DNA of 13,438 bases, taken from Brachionus plicatilis. Its lineage: Eukaryota; Rotifera; Eurotatoria; Ploima; Brachionidae. The stretch is taken from positions 767,231-780,668 of the forward strand of contig QEOQ01000207.1 of assembly GCA_010279815.1 (NCBI GenBank), written 5' to 3'. Positions 9,049 to 13,438 of the stretch are shown here, piece after piece. A model generated the notes under the pieces. It was not told the origin of the DNA. It ran no database searches and worked only from the letters and a program-made list of their open reading frames with translations. Position numbers and translations under genes: made by a program. Within the stretch, counting starts at the first letter, position 1. Each line of letters opens with the position of its first letter.

Positions 9049-10040
9049 GTATCCCTCCGATTACATCAGTGTTGTTTTCACTACACTGCTGTATAGTTTA
9101 AGTTTTGTTTTCTTGCTGAATCTGTATGATTTCCAGAGAGGCACTCTTTGCTTTGGCAAGTCTATTTTTAATGTCTCTGTGTGTTCCCAAAGCTGTACTG
9201 ATAGTGCTTCCTAAGTATGTGAATTCACTTACACACTCGATTTGAGTACCATCGATGTCACCATTCATATAACTATTTCATATAACATATTCATATAACT
9301 TTCGTTTTGGCCCATTAATTTCGAGTCCAGTTGGTTTAGAGTTGCTGGCTAAATCTTGCGTCTTCATAAGCACATGTGCATCTGTATTAGATATTAGCAC
9401 CAGATCATCAGCAAAGTCTAAGTCTTCAAACTTTGCTGTTAATCCCCATTGAATACCTCTCGCACTTACAGTTGTTTTCTTCATGACATAGTCAATCAGT
9501 ATTAGGAATAGTGTCGGAGAGAGAACGCACCCTTGTCTGACTCCTGTACACACTTTGAAGCTCTCATATTGTCCTTTTTGCAGAATCACGCTACACTCGA
9601 ATTTCTCGTAGAAGAGTTTTATCAAGTTAACTATATTCTGTGGAAGGCCACAGGATCTTAATATGGCCCATAAGGTTTCTCTGTATATGCTATCAAAGGC
9701 TTTCTTGAAATCAATGAAGTTAAGATATAGGGGGCTTTTTCATTCCAGACTTTGTTCTATGAAGTGTAAATATCTGGTCTATGCATCCTCTACCTCGTCT
9801 AAATCCTGCTTGTTCTTCTTTAAGTATAACATCCAAGGAGTTCCTGATTCTTTCAAGAATTATGCTGCAGAACGCCTTGCTTGCTAGTGGTAGCAGTGTT
9901 TTTCCTCGCCAATTGTCATTAATCATTTTGTTACTTTACTTAGGGAGCTTGACTATTAGGCTTTATGATCAGTCCCCTGGTATGATTCTTGTCGCCATAT
10001 CTTGCTGAAGAGGTCTTGCAATATCCCTATATCACATTTA
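9049..10040 (-). mobile_element. Decayed non-LTR retrotransposon (LINE) fragment, reverse transcriptase domain
   Basis: On the minus strand the pieces form a LINE reverse transcriptase in order: NDNWRGKTLLPLASKAFC and EEQAGFRRGRGCIDQIFTL (9926-9720); then, in another frame, LYLNFIDFKKAFDS carrying a catalytic Asp (about 9730-9690); GVRQGCVLSPTLFLILIDYV; EDLDFADDLVLIS with the DD pair of the active site (to 9278); SEFTYLGSTIS (about 9225-9190); and, in yet another frame, KKTKLKLYSSVVKT (about 9120-9070). At least three frame changes and several stops show that it is dead. A one-base slip in the run near 9727-9740 separates the first two pieces. No endonuclease domain is seen, so it is truncated at its 5' end (near 10040). 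The T-run near 8970 could be its poly(A) tail. Family (CR1, Jockey, RTE or other) not decided. Confidence 0.9.
9264..9302. repeat. Three copies of a 13-bp tandem repeat inside the LINE fragment
   Basis: The sequence TTCATATAAC begins at 9264, 9277 and 9290, an exact 13-base period with small differences in the last three bases of each unit. The two additional copies add 26 bases and put a stop and frame change between the active-site block and the YLGS block of the LINE frame. It looks like a local slippage expansion after the element died. Confidence 0.85.
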
Positions 10041-10073
10041 TTATTCATATAAAAATTTTTTTAAGGCAAGCAG

Positions 10074-10367
10074 ATTTAATAATTTACGATAATTTACGTA
10101 AAAAATAGTAAATTTACCAAATTTTACGTAAATTTATGTAAAAAAAAAAAAATGTCCAAAAAATTGAAATGAAAATGAACGCCAAAAGTGCAATTTCATT
10201 TCATTTGAAGTGCCAAATTATTTAAATTTTTTGGACATTTTTTTTTTACATAAATTTACGTAAAATGTTCGAAATTTACCAAATTTTACGTAAAATCTGA
10301 TAAATTTACGTAAATTTACTATTTTCTACGTAAATTATGGTAAATTACTAAATCCGGAACACCACTG
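10074..10367. mobile_element. MITE-like inverted-repeat (hairpin) element built from TTTACGTAAA motifs
   Basis: The outer arms at 10074-10118 and 10310-10353 and the inner arms at 10121-10165 and 10225-10266 are inverted copies of each other with few mismatches. The inner right arm is three A/T bases shorter. The right half has about 43 additional bases (10267-10309) that include a 23-base direct copy of 10110-10132 at 10272-10294. The central loop is about 10166-10224. No coding capacity. Read on the minus strand, the right end (10367 inward) begins CAGTGGTGTTCCGGATTTAG, which resembles a hAT-type terminus. The left end lacks a matching copy, so either the left terminus is lost or the resemblance is chance. 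It lies next to the LINE fragment, in a repeat-rich zone. Confidence 0.8.
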
Positions 10368-11493
10368 TAATATTTCATTTTATTTAATTATCGATTCATT
10401 AAAATCAAATTTTATTAGCAAAAGAAAAATTATTTTATTTTACTTCGTTGAGTTAAATAAATATTTACTGTAAAGAAAATCAATGTCTGAACAAATAGAG
10501 GTAAGAAATCAAAAAATAGTTGAAAATAGGGTTCCTGAAAATAATTGATTCAGTTATTTGGCGTTGTAACGTTTAAATCCTATGATAACTTTGAAAAACT
10601 GAATAGGAAAATGATAAAATCGCAGTTTAAACAACAGTTTTTACAGTTTTAACTTTAAAATATTTTATTAAAAAAGTTAATGCGACCGAATTTTTTTATC
10701 ACTGAATGGAAGTTTATTTTCGTTTTTCATTTTTTTTACGGGCCGTTTTGTGGCCGGCCTGCCAATTCACGGCCAAATTAACTGGCCGTTTTAATTGGCC
10801 GGTCGACTTGCCGTTCGAGTCTGGCCCCAGGTCTGTTTGTCCGCCATCCAACACTATTTTAAACCTCAATCTGCTCAAATTTAAGATTTAATAGATAAAC
10901 ATTTTAGTTACAGAAGCTACAAATTTTTTCCCATCATTAAGTTTTCTCTTAGAACATTTGGTTCGTATTTACATGAAGTTTAGATTGTCTATTTTTTTAT
11001 TTACTTTGTAAATAATTAAGTTTTTGTTAATCAAAAACAAATTTTTTATTCTAAGAAAAAATTACCATGTGTTTAAAGTTATAGAATAAAATATTATTGA
11101 ACTTTGCTGTTGATAAAATTTTAGAGCTAGACAGAAAAATTATTTCAATTTAAAATTTTTATTTTTGTTCTTTGTGTCAAATTTTCAAATACTTACAAGA
11201 TGAATTTTGAAAAATAAACTGCATAAGATAAAGACAATTCAAAATTAAGTTTAAGAGCTTAAATTCTTTATTCGATTTTTTTATTTTTAATTATCCTGTA
11301 TAATTTTTTTCAATTAAAATGCTTTATATAGATTTAGAAAACAAAATTTTAAATTTACAACAAAGGAATAACTCTTAAAAACAACTTAAAGGAATTTTTT
11401 TTTATTTAGTTTACAGTTTTTAAAAATACACAATTGAAAATTTTTCAATTATTTCTTAAATTATGTTATTTAGCTTTTAAATTCCATTTAAAA
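10368..11493. other. Intergenic or 5' region of the GT92 gene; no confirmed gene
   Basis: AT-rich apart from the GC-rich island at 10738-10852. No conserved coding block is seen on either strand. A possible tiny first exon (10483-10500, ATG to GAG followed by GTAAGA) and a good acceptor after a T-run (TTTATTTAG ending at 11409) are present and could belong to the downstream gene. This is treated as a hypothesis in the findings. Confidence 0.5.
10738..10852. repeat. GC-rich island with imperfect tandem GGCCGTTTT repeats
   Basis: This is an abrupt GC-rich block in otherwise very AT-rich DNA. GGCCGTTTT occurs at 10741 and 10784, each followed within a few bases by TGGCCGG and then by TGCC. This makes two degenerate units about 43 bases apart. 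GGCCAAATTA at 10771-10780 is an almost exact inverted copy of TAATTGGCC at 10792-10800. GTTCGAGTC at 10813-10821 fits the RNA polymerase III B-box pattern GWTCRANNC, but I find no convincing A box upstream. The open frame across it (10706-10891) has no recognisable domain. The block may be a fragment of a foreign repeat or SINE. Origin unknown. Confidence 0.6.
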
Positions 11494-13098
11494 ATGAAAA
11501 AGATTTTTTTCACCTTCTTATTTTTGAGTTTTCTTTTTACTTTGATATTTATAGCTCTTAGTCCAAAATTTATATACGAATCAAAGCTTAAAATAAGCAA
11601 AAATCATGGAGTTCTCACATTTAAAGACCAATGTGATACAGAATGGATTCAAGTTAATAATTTTTTTCACATTCGAAGAAATTTAATTATTTACTATCAA
11701 GATAAAGGCCAACTAGAATTGTATGTAGAACGACATCAAGGCCATAAATTGAATCTTACTCTTTGGTTAACAGTTGGTTCAGTATCAATTGAATTGCACA
11801 ATGTTAATACAAGCCAACTGCATCAGCATTCTGAATATGTTTTTGATTTGATCACAGCTAAGGCAAATATTAAATTTCGGAATTCTGAAATTCATCTCCT
11901 AGTTAAAACATTGAACAAGAGTATTCTAATCGAAAATATAAATATAAGAAATTATGATGAATTAAATTTGATCAACAAATCTGTTTTGTGTAGCAAAGTG
12001 TTCTACTTCAACCCGGACTATAGAAAAAATTTCCAATGGTGGATTGAGCTGACCAAGTTGAATGGATATGAAAAATTGGTGATCTTCAACAATTCACTTC
12101 CGGCCGAGTTCGATTTCATCAAAGAAAAATACTCGGACTTTGTTGAATCCATAGAATTTAGCTGCATACCTAATTATATTGATGCCACTAGTTCAAATAA
12201 ATCATTTATTAGAAGTTTTAATCAATTTAAAGAAATTTACAACATCGATCCCTTATATTATCACATGCACTTTGAGTTTGTCACCCAAAACGAATGCTAC
12301 TTGAACAATATAAACAAGTACAAGTATGTGAACATTTTGGACCAGGATGAAGCAATTTTAAAAAGACAAATAAATAAAATTCAAGTGATCAATAAGACAT
12401 ATTTTGCTGCTATTAAAATGGAAGAAAATATTTGCCAAAATCAAGATTGGTCAGACTATTTTTCAGCTTTAAAGTCTAGGATAGCTATAAGCAAAGATCT
12501 TGGCTATTTGGACACAAAGATTGGAGGCGAATCGTTTCACTTTTTGATGGCGCTGTATCTAAACTATAGAGTTGTTGAAAGACTTTTTAAAGATTTGAAT
12601 GAAATTTTAAATGCTCCTTTCATTAATGAAACTCGGATGCTAATTGATGATAGAGATGACTGCAATTTTTATGGTAAGAAAGGCATCAATTTCACAGTGT
12701 TTATTCGAAATAATGAAGAGTATGAGTATGCTCAAAGTATTAATAATTTTTTTCAACTGGAAATAAAGCCATATTTGAAAAAAAATAAGAATTTATTTCA
12801 AAATTTTCCGGAAAATTTTTCTCGTTTGTTTTTTGTTTATGGTGATACGACAAGTTGGATGTGTGGGAAAAGTTTTCATTATGCCAAATTGTCACATTGG
12901 GTCTCTACCCATTATCCTGAAAAAAATGATTTTTTTAACATGATCTGGGTTCCGCATGCTTATGGACATGTGTCACATTTTAGAGATAGTTTAAAAGATT
13001 TGCATAACCGAAATGTGTCAATTAGTGATATAAATTTTGATTTTAATTATTTTTTTTGCTATTTCAAACCATTAATTAGAATCCTAAAATATATTTAA
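11494..13098 (+). CDS. Glycosyltransferase family 92 (DUF23)-like type II membrane protein
   Basis: GT92 enzymes are Golgi transferases that add sugars, typically galactose, to glycans. The ATG at 11494 gives 534 aa without introns. The same frame is open back to 11410 but has no earlier ATG. Residues about 2-21 form one hydrophobic segment after two lysines, a type II signal anchor. The rest should be lumenal and carries many N-glycosylation sequons (NLT, NKS, NNS, NKT, NET, NFT, NFS, NVS). The family core starts near residue 166: CSKVFYFNPDYRKNFQWWIE, then GYEKLVIFNN. It is followed by YYHMHFEFVTQNECY and KYKYVNILDQDEAIL (residues about 275-289), whose acidic DQDE is the likely metal/nucleotide-sugar site. 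A C-terminal GKSFHYAKLSHWVS block and HVSHFRDS (about 492-499) fit the conserved end of the domain. The length is typical of the family. Donor and acceptor cannot be read from sequence. I am confident of the family and much less so of the exact reaction. Confidence 0.8.
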   Translation: MKKIFFTFLFLSFLFTLIFIALSPKFIYESKLKISKNHGVLTFKDQCDTEWIQVNNFFHIRRNLIIYYQDKGQLELYVERHQGHKLNLTLWLTVGSVSIELHNVNTSQLHQHSEYVFDLITAKANIKFRNSEIHLLVKTLNKSILIENINIRNYDELNLINKSVLCSKVFYFNPDYRKNFQWWIELTKLNGYEKLVIFNNSLPAEFDFIKEKYSDFVESIEFSCIPNYIDATSSNKSFIRSFNQFKEIYNIDPLYYHMHFEFVTQNECYLNNINKYKYVNILDQDEAILKRQINKIQVINKTYFAAIKMEENICQNQDWSDYFSALKSRIAISKDLGYLDTKIGGESFHFLMALYLNYRVVERLFKDLNEILNAPFINETRMLIDDRDDCNFYGKKGINFTVFIRNNEEYEYAQSINNFFQLEIKPYLKKNKNLFQNFPENFSRLFFVYGDTTSWMCGKSFHYAKLSHWVSTHYPEKNDFFNMIWVPHAYGHVSHFRDSLKDLHNRNVSISDINFDFNYFFCYFKPLIRILKYI

Positions 13099-13100
13099 TT

Positions 13101-13106
13101 AATAAA
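13101..13106 (+). terminator. Poly(A) signal AATAAA of the GT92 gene
   Basis: An AATAAA hexamer begins three bases after the stop codon. Such closeness matches RBBP6-A, but chance occurrence in AT-rich DNA is easy. Confidence 0.35.
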
Positions 13107-13438
13107 TTAATACTAGAAGAACTGTGAGTTTGGTTTTAGACCGTTTTGAAAAATTTTAAAAGCCTTTAAGAATTATTACAAGATGGAATTCTATTTTCAT
13201 TAAAAGATTCCTTTTATGTTCTTGAAAAAACTGTAATTCTTATTTTTTTGTTTGTAGAATATTAAATGAAAACTGATTAATTCGAGTCCAAAAGATTTAA
13301 AAAATTTTTATATCCTTCTTTGGTGTTAAGTTTCGAAAAATCTACTAAAATTTTATTTTTTTATTTTTTTTCCTTTTTTTTAAATATTTAATTTATTTTC
13401 ATTTTTTATTTATTTATATAAAAAAATTGTTTTAAATT
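13107..13438. other. AT-rich 3' flank; nothing recognised
   Basis: About 330 bases of AT-rich sequence ending in long T/A runs. No coding block, RNA gene or structured repeat is seen. Confidence 0.6.

Noticed and set aside
10706..10891. 61-codon frame across the GC-rich island
   Set aside because: Its length follows from the lack of stops in GC-rich repeats. No domain, and low-complexity repeats at the DNA level.
1..13438. tRNA, rRNA or CRISPR arrays
   Set aside because: No cloverleaf with proper A and B boxes, no rRNA-like conserved stretches and no regularly spaced repeats were seen.

Overview
The window is eukaryotic nuclear DNA from an animal. It is extremely AT-rich and has long poly-A/T runs. 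Its genes carry tiny GT-AG introns of about 40-60 bases. Three protein families are recognisable from conserved blocks: DNA-PKcs (PRKDC), RBBP6 and a glycosyltransferase family 92 (DUF23) protein. DNA-PKcs, low GC, very short introns and a GT92 gene together suggest a small-genome invertebrate, most plausibly a rotifer such as a Brachionus-like monogonont. That taxonomic call is inference and was not tested by a search.

Layout. Positions 1-2414 (minus strand) hold the 5' part of a DNA-PKcs gene. Seven exons can be joined in frame (about 679 residues), and the gene runs off the left edge. A 158-base spacer (2415-2572) separates it from a divergent RBBP6-like gene A (2573-4528, three exons, 618 aa). 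After about 2 kb of AT-rich DNA containing a perfect 32-base palindrome comes a second RBBP6-like gene B (6515-8696, three exons, 687 aa). It has the same orientation and the same two intron positions and phases, so A and B are a tandem duplicate pair. Positions 9049-10040 are a decayed non-LTR retrotransposon fragment (minus strand) with recognisable reverse transcriptase motifs and several frameshifts. Positions 10074-10367 are a hairpin-forming, MITE-like element built from TTTACGTAAA motifs. Positions 10738-10852 are an isolated GC-rich repeat island. Positions 11494-13098 encode a type II membrane GT92-like glycosyltransferase in one open frame. The rest is AT-rich UTR or intergenic sequence.

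How the genes relate. DNA-PKcs is the kinase of non-homologous end joining. RBBP6 is a nuclear RING protein of the pre-mRNA 3'-end processing machinery and an E3 ubiquitin ligase. Their head-to-head arrangement could mean a shared promoter. The GT92 gene is functionally unrelated (Golgi glycan synthesis) and is separated from the others by a repeat-rich zone. No clearly new multi-gene system is visible. The most interesting material is the intron-conserving RBBP6 duplication with its modified RING, and the unexplained palindromic and GC-rich elements between genes.
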